From assembly GCA_002327305.1 (NCBI GenBank), contig DCUZ01000109.1, forward strand, positions 21,941 through 54,760: a DNA stretch of 32,820 nt, written 5' to 3'. Under the pieces are notes generated by a model. It was given only the letters and a program-made list of their open reading frames with translations, was not told the DNA's origin and did no database searches. Within the stretch, counting starts at the first letter, position 1, and every line of letters starts with the position of its first letter. Below, piece after piece: positions 13,836 to 21,090 of this stretch. The stretch comes from Holophagales bacterium UBA2201. Lineage in GTDB: Bacteria > Acidobacteriota > Thermoanaerobaculia > UBA2201. Made by a program: the position numbers and the translations under genes.

Positions 13836-15365
13836 TTATTCCCATTCGATGGTGGCGGGCGGTTTGGTGGTGACGTCGTAGGCCACCCGGTTGATGCCCT
13901 TGACCTCGTTGACGATCCTGGCCGCCGCGCGGCCCAGGACCTCGTGGGGGATGCGGGCGAAGTCGGCCGTCATGAAATCGGTGGTGACCACGGCGCGGAG
14001 CACGCAGGTGTTTTCGTAGGTTTTTTCGTCCCCCATCACCCCGACGCTCTTGACGGGGAGGAGGACCGCGAAGGCCTGGCTGATCTCGTCGTAGAGGCCG
14101 GCGGCCCGCAGTTCCTCCAGGAAGATGGCGTCGGCCTCCTGCAGAACGCGCACTTTGGCCGGCGTGACGTCGCCGAGGATCCGCACGGCCAGCCCCGGTC
14201 CGGGGAAGGGGTGGCGCCCGATGATGGTGTGGGGGATGCCCAATTCCGTCCCGAGGCGGCGCACCTCATCCTTGAAGAGCTCGCGCAGGGGCTCGATGAT
14301 CTTGAGCTTCATCCGCTTCGGCAGTCCCCCGACATTGTGGTGCAACTTGATCGTCGAGGAGGGGCCGTACACCGGGGCCGATTCAATGACGTCGGGATAG
14401 AGGGTCCCCTGCACCAGATAATCGGCCCCTCCGAGCCGGCGGGCCTCCCGCTCGAAGACGTCGATGAAGAGCTTTCCGATCCGCTTTCGCTTGACGTCGG
14501 GGGACCGGACGCCCCTGAGCCGTTCGAAATATTCGGGGCCGGCGTTCACCCTGCGCAGGGTCAGGTGGTATTTCCGGAAGAACCCCATCACCTCGTCGGC
14601 CTCGTTCTTGCGCAGCAGTCCCGTGTCCACGAAAATGCAGGTCAGGTTCTTTCCGATCGCCTCGGCCACGAGGGTGGCGGCGACGGTGGAGTCCACCCCC
14701 CCGGAGAGCCCCGCGATCACCCTCGACTTTCCCGCCCGGAGCCGGATCTCCTCGATCAGGTGCTCCCTGTAGGAGGAGAGGGACCAGTTCTCCCCGGCCC
14801 GGGCCAGGCGGAGGAAATTCTTGAGGATGGTGGTGCCGTAGTCGGTGTGATGGACCTCGGGGTGGAATTGCACGCCGTAGATGCGCCGCCGGTCGTCGGC
14901 GAAGGCGGCCAGGGGGGTGCTGGCCGAGGCGGCCAGCGCCTTGAACCCCGGCGGGAGCTTCCCCACCTTGTCGCCGTGGCTCATCCACACCTTCTGCCGC
15001 CTCGGCGTCCCCTCGAAGAGGGGGTGCCGCCCGCCGACCGCCAGCATGGTATGCCCGTACTCGCGCGACGCGGACGGGATGACCCTCCCCCCCAGCAGGT
15101 GGGCCGTCATCTGCATTCCGTAGCAGATCCCCAAGGTGGGCAGGCCCAGGTCGAGGACGGCCGGCCTCAGGCGGGGGGCGCTCCGGCCGTAGACCGACTG
15201 CGGCCCCCCCGAGAGGATGAGGGCCGCCGGCTCAAGCGCCTTGATTTTGGATACAGGGGTGGAAAAAGGGAGGATCTGCGAAAAAGTACCCAGTTCCCGG
15301 ACCCGCCGGGCGATCAATTGGGTGAACTGCGAGCCGAAATCGAGAACGAGGACGGGATGATCCAT
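13836..15365 (-). CDS. guaA: GMP synthase (glutamine-hydrolysing)
   Basis: GuaA converts XMP to GMP. The 509-residue protein has an N-terminal class-I glutamine amidotransferase (Cys81 in GICYGMQ, His and Glu in QFHPEVHHT). The ATP pyrophosphatase domain has the PP-loop GLSGGVDSTV, and the dimerisation domain ends VAYDVTTKPPATIEWE. The frame stays open 40 codons upstream, but the family start MDHPVLVLDFGSQ fits the ATG at 15365. A TTGCAA-17 bp-TATACT promoter lies just upstream, with no Shine-Dalgarno, so the transcript is probably leaderless or nearly so. It is divergent from the TrmJ-like gene. Confidence 0.97.
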   Translation of the reverse strand: MDHPVLVLDFGSQFTQLIARRVRELGTFSQILPFSTPVSKIKALEPAALILSGGPQSVYGRSAPRLRPAVLDLGLPTLGICYGMQMTAHLLGGRVIPSASREYGHTMLAVGGRHPLFEGTPRRQKVWMSHGDKVGKLPPGFKALAASASTPLAAFADDRRRIYGVQFHPEVHHTDYGTTILKNFLRLARAGENWSLSSYREHLIEEIRLRAGKSRVIAGLSGGVDSTVAATLVAEAIGKNLTCIFVDTGLLRKNEADEVMGFFRKYHLTLRRVNAGPEYFERLRGVRSPDVKRKRIGKLFIDVFEREARRLGGADYLVQGTLYPDVIESAPVYGPSSTIKLHHNVGGLPKRMKLKIIEPLRELFKDEVRRLGTELGIPHTIIGRHPFPGPGLAVRILGDVTPAKVRVLQEADAIFLEELRAAGLYDEISQAFAVLLPVKSVGVMGDEKTYENTCVLRAVVTTDFMTADFARIPHEVLGRAAARIVNEVKGINRVAYDVTTKPPATIEWE

Positions 15366-15377
15366 AGGAAGATGATT

Positions 15378-15406
15378 AGTATAGCCGACCGGAGGGCTTA
15401 TTGCAA
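15378..15406 (-). promoter_or_regulatory. sigma-70-type promoter of guaA
   Basis: On the minus strand TTGCAA (15406-15401) and TATACT (15383-15378) are separated by exactly 17 bp. The -10 box lies 12 bases from the ATG at 15365, predicting a leader of about five nucleotides. Confidence 0.7.
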
Positions 15407-15420
15407 CCTTTTCAGCCCCC

Positions 15421-15449
15421 TTGTCCGGCGCCCGATCCCCTGCTATGAT
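15421..15449 (+). promoter_or_regulatory. sigma-70-type promoter of the TrmJ-like gene
   Basis: TTGTCC (15421-15426) and TATGAT (15444-15449) are spaced 17 bp, and the -10 box is extended (TGC before it). Only six bases separate it from the ATG at 15456, so transcription should start at or next to the start codon. Confidence 0.68.
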
Positions 15450-15455
15450 GCCCGC

Positions 15456-16148
15456 ATGAACCGCCCCGCCATCGTCCTCGTCCAACCGCGCTACCCGGTC
15501 AATCTGGGTCTTGCCTGCCGGGCGATGGCCAATTTCGGCCTCAGCGACCTGGTCCTGGTGGCCCCGCGGTGCGATCCCGCCTGCACCCGGGCGAAAAAGT
15601 TCGCCCTCCGCGGCGCGGCGGTTCTGGGCAACGCCGCCGTCCTCTCAACGGTGGAGGACCTTCGGCCCCGCTACGACTTCCTGGTGGGGACCACGCGTCT
15701 CGGAGGGCGGTACCGATCCCACCGGTTTCCGCCCCAGGAACTGCCCCCCCTGCTGGCGCACGCCCGCCGTCCCGCGATCGTTTTCGGCAACGAGTCCCGC
15801 GGGCTCAACGACCGGGAACTGGCCGCCATGGACGCCCTCGCCACCCTCCCCACGGAGGCCGGGGAGAAGGGAAGCGTGAACCTGGCGGTGGCGGTGGCCC
15901 TCTTCGCGTACGCACTCTCCCGCCCCGGCGCGGCGCCGGCGGCCCCCTCCGACCCGGCCGAGCGCCGGCGGTTCGCCTCCTCCCTGGCCGACGGCCTCAC
16001 GCGGGCGGGCGTTCTGAAACCCGGCGACCGGCGGCACGGCCGGGGGCGCCTCTATGCCATCCTGGAGGGATCGGCCATCGGGGAGCGGGACCTCCGGTTC
16101 CTGTGGAGGATGCTCAGGGAGTGGGAGGCGCGCCCGTCCGCGCGATGA
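15456..16148 (+). CDS. TrmJ-like tRNA/rRNA 2'-O-methyltransferase (SPOUT)
   Basis: This 230-residue SpoU/TrmH-superfamily protein is most like TrmJ, which 2'-O-methylates residue 32 of tRNA. The N-terminus AIVLVQPRYPVNLGLACRAMANFGLSDLVLV is typical of the TrmJ/LasT branch. Knot motifs are AIVFGNESRGLNDREL and GSVNLAVAVALFAYAL. The C-terminal tail (RRHGRGRLYAILEGSAIGERDLRFLWRMLRE) resembles the helical extension of TrmJ. The open frame extends far upstream antisense to guaA, but the homologous start is the ATG at 15456, directly after its promoter. Confidence 0.9.
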   Translation: MNRPAIVLVQPRYPVNLGLACRAMANFGLSDLVLVAPRCDPACTRAKKFALRGAAVLGNAAVLSTVEDLRPRYDFLVGTTRLGGRYRSHRFPPQELPPLLAHARRPAIVFGNESRGLNDRELAAMDALATLPTEAGEKGSVNLAVAVALFAYALSRPGAAPAAPSDPAERRRFASSLADGLTRAGVLKPGDRRHGRGRLYAILEGSAIGERDLRFLWRMLREWEARPSAR

Positions 16149-16171
16149 GGGCGAGCCGGGCGCCGGAGCGT

Positions 16172-17821
16172 TTATCCCGCCGGTTCCCGCCCGTCGGCGT
16201 CCCCCAGCCGGAGGATATGGCGCTGGAGGCGGGGATGACGCCGCGGACGGTAGATCGCCTCCAACCATTCGGCGCACCGCTGGATGACCCGCCGGCGGAC
16301 CACCTTGAGCGTCGGGGTGAGCTCCCCCTCCGCCAAGGAAAGTTCCCGCGGGACGACCGCCGCCGCCTTGACCTCGGCGTAGGTGCTGGCCCACGGACGG
16401 ACCGCCGCCTCGACCTCCGTGCGCAGGTCCTCCGGAGGGATGTCCCCGGAGGCGGGGAACAGGAGGAGGGCCGTGAAATCGCGCCCCTCCCCCACGGCCA
16501 CGGCGTGCTGGATCCGGCCCGACCCGAGGGTGAGGGCCTCCTCGACGGGCATGGAGGCCACCTTCTCGCCGTTGAGAAGTTTGAACACCCCGTCCCGGCG
16601 GCAGATGATCCGCAGTCCCTCGGGCATGACCGCCCCCAGGTCCCCCGTCCGGAACCAACCCCGCCGGTCGAAGGCGGCCCGCGTGAGGGCCGGCTCCCTG
16701 AAATATCCCTTCATGACGTTGGGGCCCTTGACCAGGATCTCGCCGTCGGCGGCGACGCGGACGCGGACGCCGGGGATGGGCCGCCCCACCACGCTGTGGA
16801 TCCTGCGGTCGCCCGGGTCGGTCATCGTGACGGTGGGCGAGGTCTCCGTCAGCCCCCACCCCTCCATCAGGCGCGCGCCCCGGTCCTCGAAATACCGGGT
16901 GCACTCGGCGGGGAGGGGCGCGCCGGCGGTGAACAGCATGTTCAGGTCCCGGTGGAAGAAAGCCCGTTCCGCCGCCCGGTCGCCGCGCAACCGGTTCATC
17001 AGGCGGACGAAGACCTTGGGAACGGTGCAGAAGTGGGTGGGCCGCACCCTCCGCCAGGCGGCGAGGAGGCGGTCGGGGTCGCGCCCCGCCTCCGTGTCCA
17101 CAAACAGCCGCGCCCCCCGGCACAGGGCTGTGAACCGCTCGGAGATCCCGCCGTATGAGTGGTGCCAGGGAAGATGGGAGAGGAACCGGCTTCCCGGCGG
17201 AACCTTCCACACGGACGCGTAGGCCCTCTGCTGGGAGGCCAGGTTCCGGTGGGTCAGGACCACCCCCTTGGACCGACCGGTGGTCCCCGAGGTGAACTGG
17301 ATGAGGGCGATATCGTCGGGCCCGACCGCCCGCGCCTCCTCCGCCAGGGCCTGGAGATCTCCCGGCCTCCCGAAGACCCCCTGAGGCCCGATCGATCGGG
17401 GCCGGCCCGGCAGCCCCTCGAGGAGGAGGGCGCCCCTATCGGCCTCCTCGCATAAAAAGGCCCTGGGGGTGATCCTGCGCAGGAGTTCCCCGGCGCGGGC
17501 ATCGTCGAGGCCCGGGTAGAGTGGGACCGACGCGACCCCCGTGCAGAGGGCCGTCAGTTCCCACACCAGCATCGGGTAGCCGTTGGGGAGGCGGCAGGCG
17601 ATCCGGTCCCCCCTCCCGAGGCCCCAGGAGCGGAAGGTCTCGGCAAGGGAGGCCATGTCGCCCAAGGCCCGGCGCCAGGTGAAGCCCGGCAGTCGGCGCG
17701 GGTCGAGCGCGTTGAAAAAACGGAGGTCGGGATGCTCCCGGGCCGTGCGGAGGATGAGACGCGCCATCGAGCGTTCCACCCTTCCCAGCGGAATGGGGCT
17801 GGTCAGAACCCGCTCAGACAC
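16172..17821 (-). CDS. AMP-forming acyl-CoA synthetase (long-chain type)
   Basis: This 549-residue ANL-superfamily enzyme would adenylate a carboxylic acid and transfer it to CoA. The phosphate-binding loop is IQFTSGTTGRSKGVVLTHRN, the A5 motif GWGLTETSPTVTM, the A7/A8 region GWFRTGDLG then RRDGVFKLLNGEKV. The NGEKV form and SMPVEEAL are typical of COG1022 long-chain synthetases. The actual acid is unknown. The start is GTG at 17821, overlapping the activase stop by 8 bp. It is the last gene of an operon with a reductase and a dehydratase, so its natural substrate may be a 2-hydroxy or aromatic acid. Confidence 0.9.
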   Translation of the reverse strand: MSERVLTSPIPLGRVERSMARLILRTAREHPDLRFFNALDPRRLPGFTWRRALGDMASLAETFRSWGLGRGDRIACRLPNGYPMLVWELTALCTGVASVPLYPGLDDARAGELLRRITPRAFLCEEADRGALLLEGLPGRPRSIGPQGVFGRPGDLQALAEEARAVGPDDIALIQFTSGTTGRSKGVVLTHRNLASQQRAYASVWKVPPGSRFLSHLPWHHSYGGISERFTALCRGARLFVDTEAGRDPDRLLAAWRRVRPTHFCTVPKVFVRLMNRLRGDRAAERAFFHRDLNMLFTAGAPLPAECTRYFEDRGARLMEGWGLTETSPTVTMTDPGDRRIHSVVGRPIPGVRVRVAADGEILVKGPNVMKGYFREPALTRAAFDRRGWFRTGDLGAVMPEGLRIICRRDGVFKLLNGEKVASMPVEEALTLGSGRIQHAVAVGEGRDFTALLLFPASGDIPPEDLRTEVEAAVRPWASTYAEVKAAAVVPRELSLAEGELTPTLKVVRRRVIQRCAEWLEAIYRPRRHPRLQRHILRLGDADGREPAG

Positions 17822-18551
17822 CGGCGGCTCCGTCCCACGCGAGGAGGAAGGCGCCCCACGCGGCGAAATACTTGGGATGCGGGACCGTCTCCGCCTCCCC
17901 TCCCCCCCCCTCCGCGAAAACCCGGCGGAACACGGGGTGGTGGGCCGCGAATCCGCCGCAGAGGCGCACCGGCGGCTCCAGCACCCCCACCTCCCTCACG
18001 CGCGCGGCCACGGAGGCGTAGGCCCCCCGCGCCAGGGCCGGCAGGGGCTCCCCCCGCTGGACCCGCTCCAGGATCTCGGTGGCGGCGAAGACGGTGCAGA
18101 AACTGTTGAGGGGGCGGGCGCCGTCCGCCTCCCCGGCCAGGGCGTTGAACCGTCGGGCGGAAATGCGGAGACGGTGGCAGAGGGACTCGATGAAGGACCC
18201 CGTCCCGGCGGCGCACCGGCGGTTGAACTTGTGATGCTTCAACTTCCCCCCCTGGAACCTGAGGACCTTGATGTCCTGCCCCCCGATGTCCACCAGGGAC
18301 CCGTCGCCGTATCCCGCCCCCGCCCAGGCGCGGGCCAGGCAGGCCACTTCGGTCCGGGCCGTCCCGGGGAAGACCTCGCGGCCGTAGCCCGTCAGGACGC
18401 ATCCGCCGGGCCCCGGCCGCGCGTCCAGCCGCTTCAGCGCCTCCCGGTAATCCAGGACCGAAGCGGCGGCGCGCCGGACCGTCACCCGCTCCGGCGCCGG
18501 TCCCGCGACCCACTTGATGTAGGACGATCCCAGGTCCAGCCCGGCCCTCAT
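17814..18551 (-). CDS. 2-hydroxyacyl-CoA dehydratase activase (BadF/BcrA/HgdC family)
   Basis: This 245-residue ASKHA ATPase resembles HgdC. It carries a [4Fe-4S] cluster between two subunits and drives an ATP-dependent one-electron transfer to its partner. Motifs are the phosphate loop GLDLGSSYIKWV, DIGGQDIKVLRF, and RRCAAGTGSFIE with Cys113. A second cysteine is Cys152 in FCTVFAATE. The 39-residue spacing between the cysteines equals that of the cluster ligands Cys127 and Cys166 of Acidaminococcus HgdC, as I recall them. FAATE replaces the more usual FAESE. The ATG overlaps the stop of the dehydratase gene (ATGA), so the two are coupled. Confidence 0.92.
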   Translation of the reverse strand: MRAGLDLGSSYIKWVAGPAPERVTVRRAAASVLDYREALKRLDARPGPGGCVLTGYGREVFPGTARTEVACLARAWAGAGYGDGSLVDIGGQDIKVLRFQGGKLKHHKFNRRCAAGTGSFIESLCHRLRISARRFNALAGEADGARPLNSFCTVFAATEILERVQRGEPLPALARGAYASVAARVREVGVLEPPVRLCGGFAAHHPVFRRVFAEGGGGEAETVPHPKYFAAWGAFLLAWDGAAGV

Positions 18552-19714
18552 CCCCGCGTCTCCCAGAACGCTTCGAGGCGCTGGCGCGTCTCCGCCTCGG
18601 AAAAGTGGCGCAGGTCCACCATGTCGCCATGAAGAACCAGCGCGGGGACGCCCGTCCGCTCCTCCATCCTCTCGGGCATCCGGAACCGGGTGTTGGTGTT
18701 GGTGTGGCAGGTGCGGGCCTCGTGGAATAGAAGGAGCCCGGCGTTGAAGGCGCACACCTGGCGCTCCAGCCACGCCTCCTTCCACGCCTCGTCCCGGCAA
18801 ATGAAGAGGGAAGAGTAGGCCCGCGCCAGCGACTCCAGCGGCTCGGCGGGGTCCAGGTCGAAGACCCACGAGAGGCAGTAGGTGGAGGCCACCACCCCCG
18901 CGTCCCATTTCGGGAAATACTCCTGGAAAAAGCGCAATTTTCCCCACACCGGCATCCCCTCCCAGAAGATCCGGCGCCGGAGGGGACGGTCCGGGAGGGC
19001 GCGGACCTCGGTCAGGAGGTCGCGGTAGAAGGCGGCCGCCTCGGGGGTCCCCCTCAGGACCACCAGGGGGGCCATGAGCACCAGATCGTCACCGAAGTCG
19101 TGGCGGAACCCACCCCCCTCGTTGAGACGGAGGAAGGCCTCCCAGTCACGCGAGGCCTCCGCCGCGAACGCCACCGTCTCCCTCAACCGTCCGGCATCCA
19201 GCGCGCGTCCGGCGGCCCCTTCGAGCGCCCGGATGGCCGCCCGCCACTGATCCATTAGGTAGCCGTCGAGGGAGGGCCCGCCCCCCTCCAGCGGCCTCGG
19301 AGTGCGGATGGAGACCAGCGGCGCGCCCGTCCGCCGGGCGTGAAAGGCGAACCACTCCAGCACCTCCCGGCACTGATTGGTGTTGCAGGCCAGGACGGCC
19401 GGAGGGGGCAGGACCTCCAGTCCGAACCGGTCCAGGCCGCTCCGTCCCTCGAGCGAGGCGCCGATGTCGGAGAGGAGGTAGGTGCAGGCGTCGGGGCCGT
19501 AGCCGTGGCGCACCGCGGCCGCGATGAGCGGCTCCTGGGCCCTCCGCGCCCCCAGCATGGCGGCGTGGTTTTCAGGGAAATAGACCTCGAACCCCAGGGC
19601 CCGCAGCACCTCCACCGGCCCCATGGCGGAGCACCAGGCGACGGGCCGCTTTCCGTCGGCCATCCCGCGGTAGTACTTTCCGAGGAGACCCTTAGCGTTC
19701 GCGAATGCCCGCAT
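18548..19714 (-). CDS. 2-hydroxyacyl-CoA dehydratase D-component / benzoyl-CoA reductase subunit B-like protein
   Basis: This 388-residue protein matches the HgdA/HgdB/BcrB/BcrC family. Family features are RPVAWCSAMGPVEVLRALGFEVYFPENHAAMLGARR and the C-terminal ARTCHTNTN followed by GVPALVLHGDMVDLRHFSEAET. Candidate Fe-S ligands are Cys28, Cys77, Cys110, Cys115 and Cys336. Known dehydratases and class I benzoyl-CoA reductases use two such subunits, but only one is encoded here. Homodimeric relatives exist (double-cubane cluster proteins, YjiM type), so a homodimer is possible. The gene overlaps the upstream reductase by 23 bp and the downstream activase by 4 bp. Confidence 0.88.
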   Translation of the reverse strand: MRAFANAKGLLGKYYRGMADGKRPVAWCSAMGPVEVLRALGFEVYFPENHAAMLGARRAQEPLIAAAVRHGYGPDACTYLLSDIGASLEGRSGLDRFGLEVLPPPAVLACNTNQCREVLEWFAFHARRTGAPLVSIRTPRPLEGGGPSLDGYLMDQWRAAIRALEGAAGRALDAGRLRETVAFAAEASRDWEAFLRLNEGGGFRHDFGDDLVLMAPLVVLRGTPEAAAFYRDLLTEVRALPDRPLRRRIFWEGMPVWGKLRFFQEYFPKWDAGVVASTYCLSWVFDLDPAEPLESLARAYSSLFICRDEAWKEAWLERQVCAFNAGLLLFHEARTCHTNTNTRFRMPERMEERTGVPALVLHGDMVDLRHFSEAETRQRLEAFWETRG

Positions 19715-20636
19715 GCAGTCCCTGCCGGGCCCGGACCATGATGGTGAGGGCCTCGTTGTAGGGGACGGGGATGCCGTGCCGCCGGCCGTATTCGCAGATG
19801 CGGCCGTTGAGGTAATCGATCTCGGTCTCCCGCCCGCGGTCGAGGTCCACCAGCATGGAGGGCCGGTGGCCGTCCCCGCTGGAGAGGTAGTCCCGGCAGA
19901 AGGCCTCGAATTCGGGGCTGAACCGGTGGCCGCACGCCTCGGCCACTTGGAGGCACTCCGCGAGCAGGTGTCCCGAAAGACGCGCCACCGGCTCCTGCCG
20001 CAGGGCCTCCCCCATCGAGACGCTCAGGAGGGCCGAGATGGGGGCCAGGACGGCGTTGAGGACCGCCTTTTCCCAGATCCGCCGCCCGATGTCGTCGGCC
20101 ACCACCGTCTCCAGACCGGCCCGGGTGAGCCAGGAGGCGAAGGGGGCGGCGTGCCCCTCCGCGCAGGCGCCGCAGAGGCATCCGACATAGTTGGGGCGGT
20201 TGAAGAAGGAGAGGCGCCCCCGGCCCGGCGCGGGGAGGACCCCGGCGTAGTTGACGGCCATCCGGAGGAACGGGCGTCCGGGACAGCGTTCCAGAAAGGG
20301 CCCCTCCACATCCAGCCCGTTCTGCGGAAGGACGACGGGAAGGTCGGCGGGGAGGGGTTCCAGGCGGGGCAGGAGGGCCAGGGCGTCGGGGATCTTGACG
20401 GCGAGGACGAGGGCGTCCAGGTCGCCGGCTTCCAGTTCCTCCAGCCGTTCCACCACGGGAAAGAAAACGGGGCCGAAGGGCTCCAGGCCGCGCACCTCCA
20501 GTCCGGCCCGGGCGATGGCCTCCCGGTGCTCACCCCACCCCTCCGCCCCGGTCACCCGGTACCCCTCCCGGACCAGGTGGGCGGCCAAAATGGCCCCTGT
20601 GGGGCCCAATCCGACAATGCCGATATGGCGGTCCAT
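19692..20636 (-). CDS. ketopantoate reductase family protein
   Basis: This 314-residue protein belongs to the PanE/ApbA family, which reduces 2-oxoacids to 2-hydroxyacids with NADPH. The dinucleotide motif is GIVGLGPTG (residues 6-14). The catalytic Lys is Lys190 in RRIWEKAVLNAV. The C-terminal domain shows the signature EIDYLNGRICEYGRRHGIPVPYNE. It might be PanE itself, but no other pantothenate gene is nearby. As first gene of an operon with a 2-hydroxyacyl-CoA dehydratase it may instead make the 2-hydroxyacid substrate. The ATG is preceded by GAGGGGAGG and by a promoter at 20653-20682. Confidence 0.88.
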   Translation of the reverse strand: MDRHIGIVGLGPTGAILAAHLVREGYRVTGAEGWGEHREAIARAGLEVRGLEPFGPVFFPVVERLEELEAGDLDALVLAVKIPDALALLPRLEPLPADLPVVLPQNGLDVEGPFLERCPGRPFLRMAVNYAGVLPAPGRGRLSFFNRPNYVGCLCGACAEGHAAPFASWLTRAGLETVVADDIGRRIWEKAVLNAVLAPISALLSVSMGEALRQEPVARLSGHLLAECLQVAEACGHRFSPEFEAFCRDYLSSGDGHRPSMLVDLDRGRETEIDYLNGRICEYGRRHGIPVPYNEALTIMVRARQGLHAGIRER

Positions 20637-20652
20637 GGCGTTCCTCCCCTCT

Positions 20653-20682
20653 ACAATAGCAGTATCCCCATTCCTTTTGCAA
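20653..20682 (-). promoter_or_regulatory. promoter of the reductase-dehydratase-activase-ligase operon
   Basis: On the minus strand TTGCAA (20682-20677) and TATTGT (20658-20653) are separated by 18 bp. The ATG at 20636 is 16 bases past the -10 box, with a GGGGAGG ribosome-binding site between. The predicted leader is short. Confidence 0.55.
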
Positions 20683-20895
20683 CGCTTGTTAGGCGCAAGG
20701 TAATCCCCGCGGCCGCGCAGGGAGCAAAAGACGGTGATGGAGAGGGCGAAGTGAGTGTTGCCATTGGAGGCGGGGAGGGTGGGTTTTCAATAGTTTGACA
20801 AGTTTTCAATCCATTGACAATTCCGGGGGGGCCGCGAGGGGGGCGATAACGCCTAAGTGGAACAATATCAAGCGGATGAATTTTGGGACACGGTT
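20683..20895. other. intergenic region without a gene
   Basis: There is no convincing coding frame here. The region is less GC-rich than its surroundings at 20790-20820, where two TTGACA words (20795-20800 and 20814-20819) stand 19 bp apart. Neither has a good -10 box at the right distance on the plus strand. Confidence 0.4.
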
Positions 20896-20911
20896 TGGCA
20901 TCGAGATTGCA
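20896..20911 (+). promoter_or_regulatory. candidate sigma-54 (-24/-12) promoter
   Basis: TGGCA, six bases, then TTGCA matches 14 of the 16 positions used for the sigma-54 consensus (TGGCACG, four free, TTGCW counted with the free positions). The GG and GC doublets have the exact 12-bp offset. It would start transcription near 20922 and give a leader of about 170 nt before the ATG at 21091. A chance match cannot be excluded, and no activator gene is in the window. Confidence 0.4.
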
Positions 20912-21090
20912 CAGGTTTTCCCCATCATGACCAGTCATCACTGCGGAGCCCCCTTGCAATTGAATTTCCATGGGCGTAAAGTCCGTTCAGGGTATCCATG
21001 CGCCCGCATCGGATAGCAATGAAGACCCTGCGCGCGCCCGAAACCGCGGTGGATCGCGCCGTTCACGCATTGAAACGACGGAGGACAACC

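Noticed and set aside
13704..16148. An 814-codon open frame on the plus strand across guaA
   Set aside because: Only the last 230 codons (from 15456) match a protein family. The rest is antisense to guaA and reflects GC-rich codon structure.
20795..20823. Sigma-70 promoter from the two TTGACA words
   Set aside because: No -10-like hexamer lies at 16 to 18 bp from either word on the plus strand.
20998..21090. Upstream ATG starts for the SBBP protein
   Set aside because: They add a charged segment before the signal peptide and lack a Shine-Dalgarno. The ATG at 21091 has GGAGG at good distance and begins a proper signal peptide.
20637..21090. Riboswitch or tRNA in the gap before the SBBP gene
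   Set aside because: I see no cloverleaf or conserved riboswitch core by eye. A covariance-model search would be needed to exclude one.
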